Positions 52,521-61,487 are shown, counted from the stretch's first letter. The stretch: DNA of 64,000 bases from Dawidia cretensis (GCF_018598175.1 NZ_JAHESE010000001.1:248001-312000); one strand, 5' to 3'. The notes: generated by a model from the sequence alone, not told the origin. A program made the numbers and translations.

Positions 52521-55067
52521 ATGAACCTCTTTCGCTTGATGAAATGCCTGCTCAGCCTCGCCGCGGTAGGGCTATGCCTGGCAGCCACTGCCCAGATACG
52601 TCTTCAAAGCCCCCGCGAGTTTTTAGGATATGAGCCCGGCGACCGCTTTACCTATCACCACAGCGTGGTGGAATATTACAAGCACGTGGCCGAAGCGTTG
52701 CCCAACGTAGACGTGGTGCAATACGGAGAAACCTATGAACATCGCCCGCTGATCTACGCCATCGTAACCGCACCGGAGAACTTCTCGCAACTGGAACAAA
52801 TCCGCACCAACAACCTGCGGCGCACGGGCCTGGCCGAAGGCAGCGCCACGGGCGAAAAAAAAGCGATTGTATGGCTTAGCTACAACGTACACGGCAATGA
52901 AGCCAGCGGCACCGAGGCAGCGCTTGAAACATTGTATGCGCTCAGCAACCCGCAGAACCAACAAACGCAAGCCTGGCTCAAAAACACAGTCGTCATTCTC
53001 GATCCATGCCTGAACCCCGACGGTCGCGACCGATACGTGAACTTCTATAATCAATATGGCAACTTTCCGCCCAACCCCAGTCCCGAGGCACAAGAGAACC
53101 ATGAGCCCTGGCCAGGCGGTCGCCCCAATCACTACTTCTTCGACCTGAACCGCGACTGGGCGTGGGCCACACAACAAGAAACGCAACAGCGCGTCAAACT
53201 ATACAATGCCTGGATGCCGCACGTACACGTGGACTTCCACGAGCAAGGGTATAACAACCCATACTTCTTTGCCCCGGCCGCCGAGCCCTTTCACGAAGTC
53301 ATCTCGGGATGGCAACGCACCTTTCAGGGCATGATCGGCAAGAACCACGCAAAATATTTCGATGAGCACGGCTGGCTCTACTTCACCAAAGAAGTATTCG
53401 ATCTATACTATCCCAGCTACGGCGATACATACCCCACGTACAATGGCGCCATCGGCATGACCTATGAGCAAGGCGGGCAACGCGGCCTAAGCATCCATAC
53501 CAGGGACGAAGACATCCTCACGCTCCACGACCGCCTGACACATCACGTCACCACGGGCCTGTCGACCGTAGAAGTAACATCGCAGAATGCTATACGCGTG
53601 GTAGATGAGTTTGAAAAATACTTCCGCGAGAACAATACTACACCCACCGCGCTGTACAAAAGCTACGTCGTCAAAGCCACCAACAATGCTGACAAGTTGG
53701 ACCGGCTCATACGGTGGCTGGACGTACATGGCATCCGTTACGGGCACGTAACCGGAGGCCGTAGTACGCGGGGCTTTGATTTCCAAACGCAAGGCAACGG
53801 CGCAGTAAACATCGCTGCCGAGGACCTGGTGTTTAACATCTACCAACCCAAGTCACGCTTTATTACCGCCGTATTCGAGCCACAGTCGGCTCTGGCCGAC
53901 TCCCTGACCTACGACATCACGGCCTGGAATCCCTTCTACGCCAGCAACCTGAAAGCCTATGCGCTACCTGAGCGCCTGACGATAGGGAAGCCCTACAAAG
54001 CACCGGTACAGCCACCCGCTGCGCCGGCGGGCAAGCCATATGCCTATATCGTCAAATACCAAAGCATGCAAGATGTGGCCTTCCTGTCGGCCATGATGCA
54101 GCAAGGCATTAAAGTCCGCTCGTCGGCGCTGGCCTTCAGTACCGGCGGTCAGGACTTCGAGCCGGGCACACTGGTCGTCACACGCAAGAACAACGAGAAG
54201 CTCGAGCACTTCGATAGCCTGATCGTCAACCTGGCTACCCGCATGGGCCGTCGCCTCTTTACCACCACCACCGGATTTATGGATCGCGGCAAAGACATTG
54301 GCTCAGTATTCGTGCATTACCTCAAGCCGCCAAAGGTGGCGCTTCTTACCGGCGACGAAACACACTCGCTGTCAACCGGCGAAGTATGGCACTTCTTTGA
54401 ACAGCAGCTGCACTACCCACTCACGCTGTTACATACCAACTACTTTAAACGCACGGACCTCAGCAAGTATACCGTACTCATCCTCCCCGAAGGATCCTAT
54501 GCCTCGCTCGACGAAAAATACCTTGAGGTGCTTTCAGCCTGGGTCGGTGAAGGAGGAAAGCTGATTGTGATCGGGAATGGCCTCACCACTTTTGAAGACA
54601 AAAAAGGCTTTGCCCTAAAAACCTTTGCTTCTGACGAAGAACGCGAAGAAGCGGAGAAGTCGGAAGAGAAACTAGAAAAGCAAGACGCCCTACTGCGCTT
54701 TGAGACAGTGGAGCGTCGCGATATATCCAATTTTATCTCCGGTGCTATATACAAGCTCCAGCTCGACAACTCGCATCCCTTGGCCTTTGGGTTGGGCCCT
54801 GTGTACTATTCTCTTAAAACCAACGAGTTACACTACGCCTACCTGGAACACGGGTGGAACGTAGGGATCCTGCCCGGAAAGGCTCGTCCCGTGCAAGGCT
54901 TCGCCGGCGCACGTGCCAATCAGCGGGTGACCAATAGCCTGGTATTTGGTGTGGAAGAGCGTCGAAGAGGCAACATTGTATACCTGGCCGATAACCCGCT
55001 GTTCCGCAGTTTCTGGGAAGACGGAAAAATGTTATTTGCCAACGCGGTTTTCGTCGTCGGACAATAA
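52521..55067 (+). CDS. Secreted M14-family zinc carboxypeptidase-like protein
   Basis: An 848-residue secreted peptidase with signal peptide (MNLFRLMKCLLSLAAVGLCLAATAQ). Zinc ligands are His and Glu in NVHGNEASG and His in VDFHEQG; the general base Glu is in GMTYEQGGQRG. The N-terminal 370 residues are the M14 domain; the rest holds a second alpha/beta domain (with KPPKVALLTGDETHSLSTGEVW) of GATase-like type. Other starts at 52494 or 52539 are possible; a TATTTTCG box just upstream favours 52521. The gene begins 59 nt after the kinase. Confidence 0.9.
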   Translation: MNLFRLMKCLLSLAAVGLCLAATAQIRLQSPREFLGYEPGDRFTYHHSVVEYYKHVAEALPNVDVVQYGETYEHRPLIYAIVTAPENFSQLEQIRTNNLRRTGLAEGSATGEKKAIVWLSYNVHGNEASGTEAALETLYALSNPQNQQTQAWLKNTVVILDPCLNPDGRDRYVNFYNQYGNFPPNPSPEAQENHEPWPGGRPNHYFFDLNRDWAWATQQETQQRVKLYNAWMPHVHVDFHEQGYNNPYFFAPAAEPFHEVISGWQRTFQGMIGKNHAKYFDEHGWLYFTKEVFDLYYPSYGDTYPTYNGAIGMTYEQGGQRGLSIHTRDEDILTLHDRLTHHVTTGLSTVEVTSQNAIRVVDEFEKYFRENNTTPTALYKSYVVKATNNADKLDRLIRWLDVHGIRYGHVTGGRSTRGFDFQTQGNGAVNIAAEDLVFNIYQPKSRFITAVFEPQSALADSLTYDITAWNPFYASNLKAYALPERLTIGKPYKAPVQPPAAPAGKPYAYIVKYQSMQDVAFLSAMMQQGIKVRSSALAFSTGGQDFEPGTLVVTRKNNEKLEHFDSLIVNLATRMGRRLFTTTTGFMDRGKDIGSVFVHYLKPPKVALLTGDETHSLSTGEVWHFFEQQLHYPLTLLHTNYFKRTDLSKYTVLILPEGSYASLDEKYLEVLSAWVGEGGKLIVIGNGLTTFEDKKGFALKTFASDEEREEAEKSEEKLEKQDALLRFETVERRDISNFISGAIYKLQLDNSHPLAFGLGPVYYSLKTNELHYAYLEHGWNVGILPGKARPVQGFAGARANQRVTNSLVFGVEERRRGNIVYLADNPLFRSFWEDGKMLFANAVFVVGQ

Positions 55068-55078
55068 CACAAGGGATG

Positions 55079-55086
55079 TACATTTG
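55079..55086 (+). promoter_or_regulatory. -7 promoter element of the 2OG dioxygenase gene
   Basis: TACATTTG followed by C matches TAnnTTTG and ends only 5 nt before the ATG, which would give a leaderless or near-leaderless mRNA. Confidence 0.6.
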
Positions 55087-55091
55087 CACCC

Positions 55092-55706
55092 ATGAATGAG
55101 ACCTTGGAACGCATTGTAGACGGGCTGGCAGAGCAGGGATATGCCGTCATTGACAATTTCCTGGAACCGGAAGAAGTAAAGGCCATTCTGGTCCTCGACG
55201 CCTTTCAGGATGCCGCCGCCTCGTTTAAGAAAGCTGGCATCGGCAAAAACCAGGACCTCCAAATCAATGAAGCCATCCGCGGCGATTACATTCAGTGGAT
55301 AGACCGCAACACCGCGCCGGCGTCCGTGAAAGTATATCTTGACAAGCTTCAGACATTAATTCAGGCCGTCAACCGGGGGCTCTTCCTCAGCCTGAAAGAC
55401 TACGAAGTGCACATGACCGTGTACCCGCCCGGTAGTTTCTACAAACGTCATCTCGACCAGTTCAAGAAAGACGACCACCGCAAGCTGTCGGTGATCTGTT
55501 ACCTGAACGAAGACTGGCACGAAGAGCACGGCGGCCAATTGCGCATGCACCTGCCCAACGAAACCGTGGACTTTCTTCCGCTGGCAGGCCGATTGGTGTG
55601 CTTCCGCAGCGACCAGATTGAGCACGAAGTGATCGCCGCCACCCGCGAACGCCGCAGTCTTACCGGTTGGATGCTCGATCAGGTCGCCGAATTGAGGCAC
55701 TTGTAA
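55092..55706 (+). CDS. 2-oxoglutarate/Fe(II)-dependent dioxygenase (prolyl-4-hydroxylase-like)
   Basis: A 204-residue cytosolic dioxygenase with the iron ligands His and Asp in YKRHLDQF and a distal His in DQIEHEVIAA, followed by the 2OG-binding Arg in RRSLTGWM. The domain also has VICYLNEDWHEEHGGQLRM. Bacterial relatives hydroxylate proteins such as translation factors; the substrate here is not known. It stands alone between the M14 gene and polA. Confidence 0.9.
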   Translation: MNETLERIVDGLAEQGYAVIDNFLEPEEVKAILVLDAFQDAAASFKKAGIGKNQDLQINEAIRGDYIQWIDRNTAPASVKVYLDKLQTLIQAVNRGLFLSLKDYEVHMTVYPPGSFYKRHLDQFKKDDHRKLSVICYLNEDWHEEHGGQLRMHLPNETVDFLPLAGRLVCFRSDQIEHEVIAATRERRSLTGWMLDQVAELRHL

Positions 55707-55791
55707 TCTCCGACGTAGTAGATTTTTCCGGCCGTTTTTTATTTCTCGCCCGGTCGTGATTATTTAGTCATCTTTTCCAACTTTGCAGGCT

Positions 55792-58533
55792 ATGAGTAGC
55801 CCTGACAAAAAACTCTTCCTGCTGGATGCCTACGCGTTGATCTATCGCGCGCACTTCGCCTTTACAAAAACGCCACGCATCAACTCGAAGGGAATCAATA
55901 CATCGGTACCGTTTGGTTTTACCAATACGCTGTTGGAAGTACTGCAAAAACAAAAGCCGACACACATTGGCATTGCGTTTGACACACCCACCAAAACCTT
56001 TCGCGACGAGATCTTCGCAGAGTATAAAGCCAACCGCCAGGAGACACCCGAAGACATCCGGTATGGCATTCCAAAATGCAAAGAGATCATCCGCGGCTTT
56101 AACATACCCATTCTCGAAATGGATGGCTACGAAGCCGACGACGTGATCGGTACGCTGTCGTACCAAGCCTGCCGCCAGGGCTTTGAGGTGTATATGATGA
56201 CACCCGACAAAGACTACGGCCAACTTGTGAACGAGTGCGTATTCCTGTATAAGCCCGCCTACATGGGCAACGCCGTGGATATACTCGGTGTGAAGGAGGT
56301 ATGCGAAAAGTGGGATGTCGAAAACGTTTCGCAAGTCATCGACATGCTGGGCCTGCAGGGAGATACGTCGGATAACATTCCCGGCATACCCGGCTTCGGC
56401 CCGAAGACAGCAGCCGTCTTACTAAAAAAATATGGTAGTGTGGAGGGTATTATCGCCCATGCCGACGAGCTGAAAGGAAAACAGAAAGAATCCGTCATAC
56501 AATACGCCGACCAGGCACTGCTCTCCAAAAAGCTGGCGACTATCATCACCGATGTACCGGTGGCCTTCGACGAAGAAGCGCTGCGTTACAAAGGTCCCAG
56601 CGTAGAAATATTGAAGCCGATCTTTGACGAGCTGGAGTTTAAGAATATTGCCCAACGCGCGTATGGCGACGCGGCGCCTGGCACGCAGGCCGCCGCCAAG
56701 CCCCAGGATGCACAACTGTCGATGTTCGGCGGTAGCGCTGAAACCGAAATAGCGGCAGGCGTCCCTTCCGAAAAACGTACACTGGCGCAAGGCACTATAC
56801 AATACCAGGTCATTGAAACCGGTGAGCAACAGAAAGCCCTTGTCGAAAAACTGAAAGACCAGGCAGCGTTCGCGATCGAAACCATCACCGACGATCTGAC
56901 CAACTTCGACTATACACTCAAGGCCCTGGCCATTAGCTATCGCGAGAACGAAGCCTATTTTCTGCAAGCCGGCACAGACGAGCTGCGCGACGAGGTCATC
57001 CGAAACTTCCAGGAGATTTTACACAACGATAAGATCCTGAAAATCGGTCACAACATAAAACATACCGTGCTGGCCCTGAAGAAAGCCGGCGCCGAGGTAA
57101 AAGGCCCGCTGTTTGACAGCATGGTGGCACACTATCTTATCGAGCCCGAAGCCTCACACGATCTGCACAGCATTGCCTCATTATACCTCAACTATGACAT
57201 ACTACCCGACCATCACACCGACTTGCGCGAGCGGTTGTGTGAGCGCGCCGATTTGTTGATTCAGCTGCGCCCCAAGCTGCGTGCAACGCTCGAAAGCCGT
57301 CGCCATGTCAAGCTCATGGCCGAAACGGAAATGCCGTTGACCCTGGTACTGGCCGCCATGGAATACGAAGGTGTGAAGGTGAATACCGACGCCCTGGGCA
57401 AAATGTCGGACGAGCTGCGTCAGGAAAGCGAGAAGGTGCAACGCGATGTATATACACTGGCAGGTTCCGAGTTCAACATTGGCTCGCCGAAACAACTGGG
57501 AGAAGTGCTCTTCGAAAAGATGAAGCTCATTGAAAAGCCGAAGAAAACCAAGTCGGGTCAATACGCTACGGGCGAAGAAATTCTACTTACCCTGGCGCCC
57601 AAGCACGACATCGCACGCAAGATTCTGGACTATCGCGAGTTCGAGAAACTGCGCTCTACCTACGTCGACGCATTGCCCAAAATGATCAGCAAGACCGACG
57701 GACGGATACACACCGACTACCGCCAGGCCGTGGCCGCCACGGGACGCCTGAGCTCGAACAATCCCAACCTGCAAAACATCCCGATCCGTACGGCGAAGGG
57801 CCGGTTGATCCGCCAGGCCTTCGTCTCGCGTGGCGAAGACTATCGTTTTATGTCGGCCGACTACTCGCAGATCGAGCTGCGTATTGCCGCCTCGTTTGCC
57901 AAAGACCAAACCATGATCGATGCCTTCCGCAACAAGCGCGACATCCATACTACCACCGCGGCGAAAGTCTTTAAAGTAGCACTCGACCAGGTCACACCCG
58001 ACATGCGCCGCAAGGCGAAAGAAGTAAACTTCGGCATTCTGTACGGTAGCACGGCCTTTGGGTTATCACAGAATATCGGTATTTCGCGTACAGAAGCGTC
58101 GGAGATCATTGACTCGTATTTTAAGGAGTTCCCGGCCATTAAGCAATACATGGACGACTCCATCAATATCGCGCGGGAGAAAGAATATGTAGAAACATTG
58201 TTGGGCCGTCGCCGCTACCTGCGCGACATCAACTCCCGCAACGTTACGACACGGCAGTTTGCCGAGCGAAATGCCATCAACGCACCCATCCAGGGTAGCG
58301 CTGCCGATATCATTAAGATCGCCATGGTCAACATTCACCACTGGATGGAAAAAGAAAAATTACAGTCTCGTATGATCATGCAAGTACACGACGAATTGGT
58401 CTTTGATGTACACAAAAACGAAGAAGACCGGGTAAAAGAACGCGTCGTCTATTTGATGAAACACGCTGTAAATCTTGAAGTACCGATGGAAGTAGAGGTA
58501 GGCATTGCTGACAACTGGCTCGAGGCACACTAG
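55792..58533 (+). CDS. polA: DNA polymerase I with apparently inactive 3'-5' exonuclease
   Basis: A 913-residue Pol I. The 5' nuclease domain has LLDAYALIYRAHFAF, YKANRQETPEDI and EADDVIGTLS with TPDKDYGQLV. Polymerase motifs A (ADYSQIELRIAAS), B (RRKAKEVNFGILYG) and C (MQVHDELVFDV) are intact. In the middle domain the proofreading acids are replaced: FAIETITDDL stands where E. coli has DTETD (D355 to Glu, E357 to Ile), GHNIKHTVLAL lacks D424, and LCERADLLIQL lacks D501. So it probably repairs and processes Okazaki fragments without proofreading. Confidence 0.95.
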   Translation: MSSPDKKLFLLDAYALIYRAHFAFTKTPRINSKGINTSVPFGFTNTLLEVLQKQKPTHIGIAFDTPTKTFRDEIFAEYKANRQETPEDIRYGIPKCKEIIRGFNIPILEMDGYEADDVIGTLSYQACRQGFEVYMMTPDKDYGQLVNECVFLYKPAYMGNAVDILGVKEVCEKWDVENVSQVIDMLGLQGDTSDNIPGIPGFGPKTAAVLLKKYGSVEGIIAHADELKGKQKESVIQYADQALLSKKLATIITDVPVAFDEEALRYKGPSVEILKPIFDELEFKNIAQRAYGDAAPGTQAAAKPQDAQLSMFGGSAETEIAAGVPSEKRTLAQGTIQYQVIETGEQQKALVEKLKDQAAFAIETITDDLTNFDYTLKALAISYRENEAYFLQAGTDELRDEVIRNFQEILHNDKILKIGHNIKHTVLALKKAGAEVKGPLFDSMVAHYLIEPEASHDLHSIASLYLNYDILPDHHTDLRERLCERADLLIQLRPKLRATLESRRHVKLMAETEMPLTLVLAAMEYEGVKVNTDALGKMSDELRQESEKVQRDVYTLAGSEFNIGSPKQLGEVLFEKMKLIEKPKKTKSGQYATGEEILLTLAPKHDIARKILDYREFEKLRSTYVDALPKMISKTDGRIHTDYRQAVAATGRLSSNNPNLQNIPIRTAKGRLIRQAFVSRGEDYRFMSADYSQIELRIAASFAKDQTMIDAFRNKRDIHTTTAAKVFKVALDQVTPDMRRKAKEVNFGILYGSTAFGLSQNIGISRTEASEIIDSYFKEFPAIKQYMDDSINIAREKEYVETLLGRRRYLRDINSRNVTTRQFAERNAINAPIQGSAADIIKIAMVNIHHWMEKEKLQSRMIMQVHDELVFDVHKNEEDRVKERVVYLMKHAVNLEVPMEVEVGIADNWLEAH

Positions 58534-58608
58534 TGTTATTTATATCCTGTATATACAATGTAGGGTATAAAAGACGCCGAGGAATAGCGGAGTTTTATGC
58601 GCAAAGCA

Positions 58609-58638
58609 TTTGCCGGAAACAAAAAGCCTTTATATTTG
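58609..58638 (+). promoter_or_regulatory. Full -33/-7 promoter of the HU gene
   Basis: TTTG (58609-58612), 18 nt, then TATATTTG (58631-58638) followed by C. This is the best complete match to the Bacteroidota consensus TTTG-N19-TAnnTTTG in the window. It ends 30 nt before the HU ATG. Confidence 0.75.
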
Positions 58639-58668
58639 CGTCCCAACAAACTTACACTAAGTAAAACT

Positions 58669-58938
58669 ATGACGAAAGCTGAATTAATTAGCAAGATTGC
58701 CGATGACGCTGGTATCACTAAAGTAGCGGCGGGAACTGCCTTGTCTTCTTTCATGGAAGCTGTTGAAAAAACGCTGAAGAAAGGTGACAAAATCACCCTG
58801 ACTGGCTTTGGTACATTCTCTGTGTCGAAGCGTGCTGCCCGCAAAGGCCGTAACCCCTTCACCGGTGAGACCATCAAAATCAAAGCTAAGAAAGTTGCCA
58901 AATTCAAAGCTAGCAAAGAGCTTTCTGGCAAGCTGTAA
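58669..58938 (+). CDS. hup: HU-family DNA-binding protein
   Basis: An 89-residue histone-like HU protein (MTKAELISKIADDAGITKVAAGTALSSF). The DNA-binding arm is GFGTFSVSKRAARKGRNPFTGETIKI and the C-terminus is basic. It wraps and bends DNA as a dimer. The ATG at 58669 is preferred because the upstream frame overlaps the promoter. It has its own full promoter and terminator. Confidence 0.96.
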   Translation: MTKAELISKIADDAGITKVAAGTALSSFMEAVEKTLKKGDKITLTGFGTFSVSKRAARKGRNPFTGETIKIKAKKVAKFKASKELSGKL

Positions 58939-58960
58939 TCGAGCTAACACGAATAGAAAA

Positions 58961-58992
58961 ATGCCCCGGCCACAAACCGGGGTATTTTTTTT
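58961..58992 (+). terminator. Rho-independent terminator of the HU gene
   Basis: Stem ATGCCCCGG / CCGGGGTAT (one G-T pair) with CCACAAA-type loop, followed by eight T. Confidence 0.92.
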
Positions 58993-59000
58993 GTAACATG

Positions 59001-59028
59001 TTTCAATAAAACCTGAAAGTTTCGAAAC
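59001..59028. promoter_or_regulatory. Operator candidate, copy 1 (upstream of GbsR-type gene)
   Basis: TTTCA, 8 nt, TGAAAGTTTCGAAAC. It includes an inverted pair TTTCA/TGAAA and the palindrome GTTTCGAAAC. It lies just before the -7 box (59035), over the -33 region, so binding would repress. The same arrangement with equal spacing occurs at 59572. Confidence 0.6.
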
Positions 59029-59034
59029 TCTTGC

Positions 59035-59042
59035 TATCTTTG
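59035..59042 (+). promoter_or_regulatory. -7 promoter element of the GbsR-type regulator gene
   Basis: TATCTTTG matches TAnnTTTG; it ends 6 nt before the ATG, so the mRNA would be nearly leaderless. Confidence 0.6.
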
Positions 59043-59048
59043 GTACGT

Positions 59049-59552
59049 ATGAAATACACAGAAGCAAAGGAAGAACTGATCCAGGCGTGGGGCAATCTCG
59101 GGTACAGCTGGGGCCTCAACAAGACCATGGCGCAGATTCACGCTTTGCTCATGATCTCGACTAAACCTCTCTCGACGGAAGAGATCATGCAGGAGCTCGC
59201 CATCTCCCGCGGCAACGCGAACATGAACATCCGGGCCTTACTGGACTGGGGCATCGTGTCGCGCGTGTCCATACCGGGCGAGAGAAAAGAGTATTTCAAG
59301 TCGGAGAAGGACACATGGAGCCTGGCCCGACAGGTAGCGCGCGAAAGGAGAAAACGCGAGCTGGAGCCAATCTTGAAAATACTGCGCGAGGTGAGCGAAG
59401 TATCCAACGATGGCACCGACGAAACAAAAGAATTCCGCAAGGTGGTAAAAGACCTGAAGAACTTCGCCGAGAAGTCAGACAACCTGCTCGAGACATTTAT
59501 CAAGGCAGAAGAAAGCTGGTTCTGGAATTCGATCATAAAGCTACTCAAGTAG
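59049..59552 (+). CDS. GbsR/MarR-family transcriptional regulator
   Basis: A 167-residue winged-helix regulator of the GbsR type (helical N-terminus KYTEAKEELIQAWGNLGYSWGLNKTMAQIHALLMIS, HTH in PLSTEEIMQELAISRGNANMNIRALLDWGIVSRV, helical dimer C-terminus). The frame is open upstream, but the ATG at 59049 begins the conserved part. It probably represses its own gene and the next through the repeated operator (59001-59028 and 59572-59599). It is closed by a hairpin terminator over its stop. Confidence 0.9.
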   Translation: MKYTEAKEELIQAWGNLGYSWGLNKTMAQIHALLMISTKPLSTEEIMQELAISRGNANMNIRALLDWGIVSRVSIPGERKEYFKSEKDTWSLARQVARERRKRELEPILKILREVSEVSNDGTDETKEFRKVVKDLKNFAEKSDNLLETFIKAEESWFWNSIIKLLK

Positions 59553-59560
59553 CTTTTTAT
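59537..59560 (+). terminator. Terminator of the GbsR-type gene
   Basis: Stem AAAGCTAC / GTAGCTTT (8 bp) with a TCAA loop and TTTTTA tail; it includes the last codons and stop of the gene. Confidence 0.8.
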
Positions 59561-59571
59561 TTGCCTTATGA

Positions 59572-59599
59572 TTTCAGGAAATATTGAAAGTTTGGAAAC
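59572..59599. promoter_or_regulatory. Operator candidate, copy 2 (upstream of four-helix membrane protein)
   Basis: TTTCA, 8 nt, TGAAAGTTTGGAAAC, the same as copy 1 except one base in the core. It lies 24 nt upstream of the ATG at 59624, where a promoter is expected. Confidence 0.6.
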
Positions 59600-59623
59600 A
59601 TTGGACACTTAAATATTTAGGGT

Positions 59624-60031
59624 ATGCGCCTTTATTGGAAATATATCGATCTTGTTATACAGAGCCTGTGCATATTGATAGCGTTGGTGGCCGTGGGTAT
59701 TGAATCTAATCCTCACGACCGCGATTGGCCGTTGGCCATATTGTTTATTCAGGTCATCCTGGGACCCTGGCAGCTAATGGGCTCCCTTGTATCCGTTTTC
59801 CGGAAGACAAAATCTCGAAAGCTTAAAAGCATACACCTCCTTGCATCCCTGTTGTACCTGGCTGTTCTAATTCCACTTCTCCAGGCAGACTTCGTGAATA
59901 AACACACGCGTCTTCTTCTTCTGACGATACCTGCGTGGATCCTGGCAATCGGCTACTATAGCATTACCTGGCACGGCATCCTGAAAAGAAGCGAACGGGG
60001 TAAAGGCTTCCTCCCACACCTGGGCTTTTAG
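59624..60031 (+). CDS. Four-helix membrane protein, probable target of the GbsR-type regulator
   Basis: A 135-residue inner membrane protein with four hydrophobic helices (VIQSLCILIALVAVG; LAILFIQVILGPWQLMGSL; HLLASLLYLAVLIPLLQ; LLLLTIPAWILAIGYYSI) and short loops. No family recognised. It follows the regulator gene after its terminator and carries its own copy of the operator motif, so the pair forms a small regulon rather than a plain operon. Role unknown; osmotic or envelope function would be a guess from the regulator family. Confidence 0.7.
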   Translation: MRLYWKYIDLVIQSLCILIALVAVGIESNPHDRDWPLAILFIQVILGPWQLMGSLVSVFRKTKSRKLKSIHLLASLLYLAVLIPLLQADFVNKHTRLLLLTIPAWILAIGYYSITWHGILKRSERGKGFLPHLGF

Positions 60032-60097
60032 AAAAGTTTATGGGGAAAGACTATTAGATACAGAATTTGTTTTCGAATTTCCGGGTCTGAAAAGTGC

Positions 60098-60700
60098 ATG
60101 GAAAGACAGGAAAGACAATACTTTATTGCGATTATCCCACCCCCCCCGGTGTCCGATGATGCCTTACGACTGAAGCATTATTTCCGCGACCAGTACAACA
60201 GCAAAGCCTCCCTTAACTCGCCGCCGCACATCACGCTGCATATGCCCTTTAAGTGGAAGGAAGAAAAGGAAGGCGACCTGCTGGAAGCCCTGACACAGTT
60301 TGCCACAGGCCGCGAAGCCTTCAAGGTAGAGCTGGTAAACTTTAAGGCCTTCCCGCCACGCGTGATCTTCATTGACGTGGAGGGAAACCCGTTGCTCAAT
60401 ACGCTGAACAAAGACCTGCACCGCTTTTGCAAACGCAGCCTGAACCTCTTTAATGCCGATTATAAAGACCTGCCCTTCCATCCACATTTGACGCTGGCGT
60501 TCCGCGATTTGAAGAAGCCCCTGTTTGCAAAGGCATGGGAGGAATTTCAACAACGCACCTTCTCCGCGCGCTTTAATGTTGGCAGCTTCGTGCTGTTAAA
60601 ACACAGTGGCAAAATCTGGGAGCCTTTCCGGGAATTCCTATTCGACCCCACTGCTTCGTTGGGAGATGAGCGGCCGGGGCCTATCGAGCTGCATCAATAA
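60098..60700 (+). CDS. 2'-5' RNA ligase (2H phosphoesterase) family protein
   Basis: A 200-residue cytosolic protein with the two HxT motifs of the 2H phosphoesterase fold: PPHITLHMPF and HPHLTLAFRD. Members open or form 2'-5' phosphodiester bonds or cyclic phosphates in RNA or nucleotides. Substrate unknown. It converges on the YciI-like gene with one base between the stops. Confidence 0.88.
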   Translation: MERQERQYFIAIIPPPPVSDDALRLKHYFRDQYNSKASLNSPPHITLHMPFKWKEEKEGDLLEALTQFATGREAFKVELVNFKAFPPRVIFIDVEGNPLLNTLNKDLHRFCKRSLNLFNADYKDLPFHPHLTLAFRDLKKPLFAKAWEEFQQRTFSARFNVGSFVLLKHSGKIWEPFREFLFDPTASLGDERPGPIELHQ

Positions 60701-60701
60701 A

Positions 60702-61367
60702 TTACTCCTTCGGCTCGCAGAACGAACCCTTGGCGATCCACAGCGTTTTATATTGCACCTCAAACAACCCCTCCTGTATGCCAGGATCAGCTTCGATGAC
60801 CGCACGCTGCACCTCGCCTTTCATAACCAGGATGCCCGTATCATGTTCACCCAATATACCATAGGTAACGACGTTGCCCGTCGTGGCCAGCTTCTTGACA
60901 AACTCTTCGTGACGCCGCAGGATATCGGGGTAGCTTTGTGCCGTAAATTTGGTGACGACCATGTCGAAACGCACAAAAGCATAGCTCACCATTTCGTACG
61001 GCTCCTTTACCACGCAGACTGAGCCGATCAAAGGTTTATAGGGAGATAACGTTACCTCCCACCGGCGTGCACGAATCCCCGGATCGGTGCTGAGCCAGTC
61101 CCTGGCCTTGTCCGTCGAAGCCGTGCGCAGAATAAAAATACCCCCGCCGCCATCAAAGGGACCCGCCGCGATAAGCTTGCCTTCCGCTGCCAGGCGGTTG
61201 ATATTGGCCATGTGACCCTTCATGAGCGAATCCGACAAAGTCTGTGAGATTTTATCGGCGTTGACGTTTTTTGTCAGGAAAACAAACGTGTACGCATCCT
61301 GCTGGGCCCATCCGCAATACGCGGGAACCAGTAGCAGTAAACAGAAAAACAACCGTTTCAAGTGCAT
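60702..61367 (-). CDS. Secreted protein with two YciI-like domains
   Basis: A 221-residue protein with a signal peptide (MHLKRLFFCLLLLVPAYCGWAQ). Two YciI-like (ferredoxin-fold) halves follow: AYTFVFLTKN..HMANINRLAAEGKLIAAGPF..GIFILRT in the first and FVRFDMVVTK..HEEFVKKLATTGNVVTYGIL..GILVMKG in the second. Single YciI domains are often small cytosolic proteins; a secreted double form is less usual. An alternative start is the ATG at 61388. Function unknown. Confidence 0.78.
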   Translation of the reverse strand: MHLKRLFFCLLLLVPAYCGWAQQDAYTFVFLTKNVNADKISQTLSDSLMKGHMANINRLAAEGKLIAAGPFDGGGGIFILRTASTDKARDWLSTDPGIRARRWEVTLSPYKPLIGSVCVVKEPYEMVSYAFVRFDMVVTKFTAQSYPDILRRHEEFVKKLATTGNVVTYGILGEHDTGILVMKGEVQRAVIEADPGIQEGLFEVQYKTLWIAKGSFCEPKE

Positions 61368-61479
61368 AGTGCCATAGTTAAAAACCATCTATAAAGCTAC
61401 TAATTTGGAGTATCTGTTTATGAATATTACATCGCGATTCTTTTTTAACCGGTCACTACTTTTCACGGGCTACACTCCG

Positions 61480-61487
61480 TAACTTTG
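61480..61487 (+). promoter_or_regulatory. -7 promoter element of the propeller protein gene
   Basis: TAACTTTG matches TAnnTTTG exactly, 16 nt upstream of the ATG at 61504. Confidence 0.6.
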
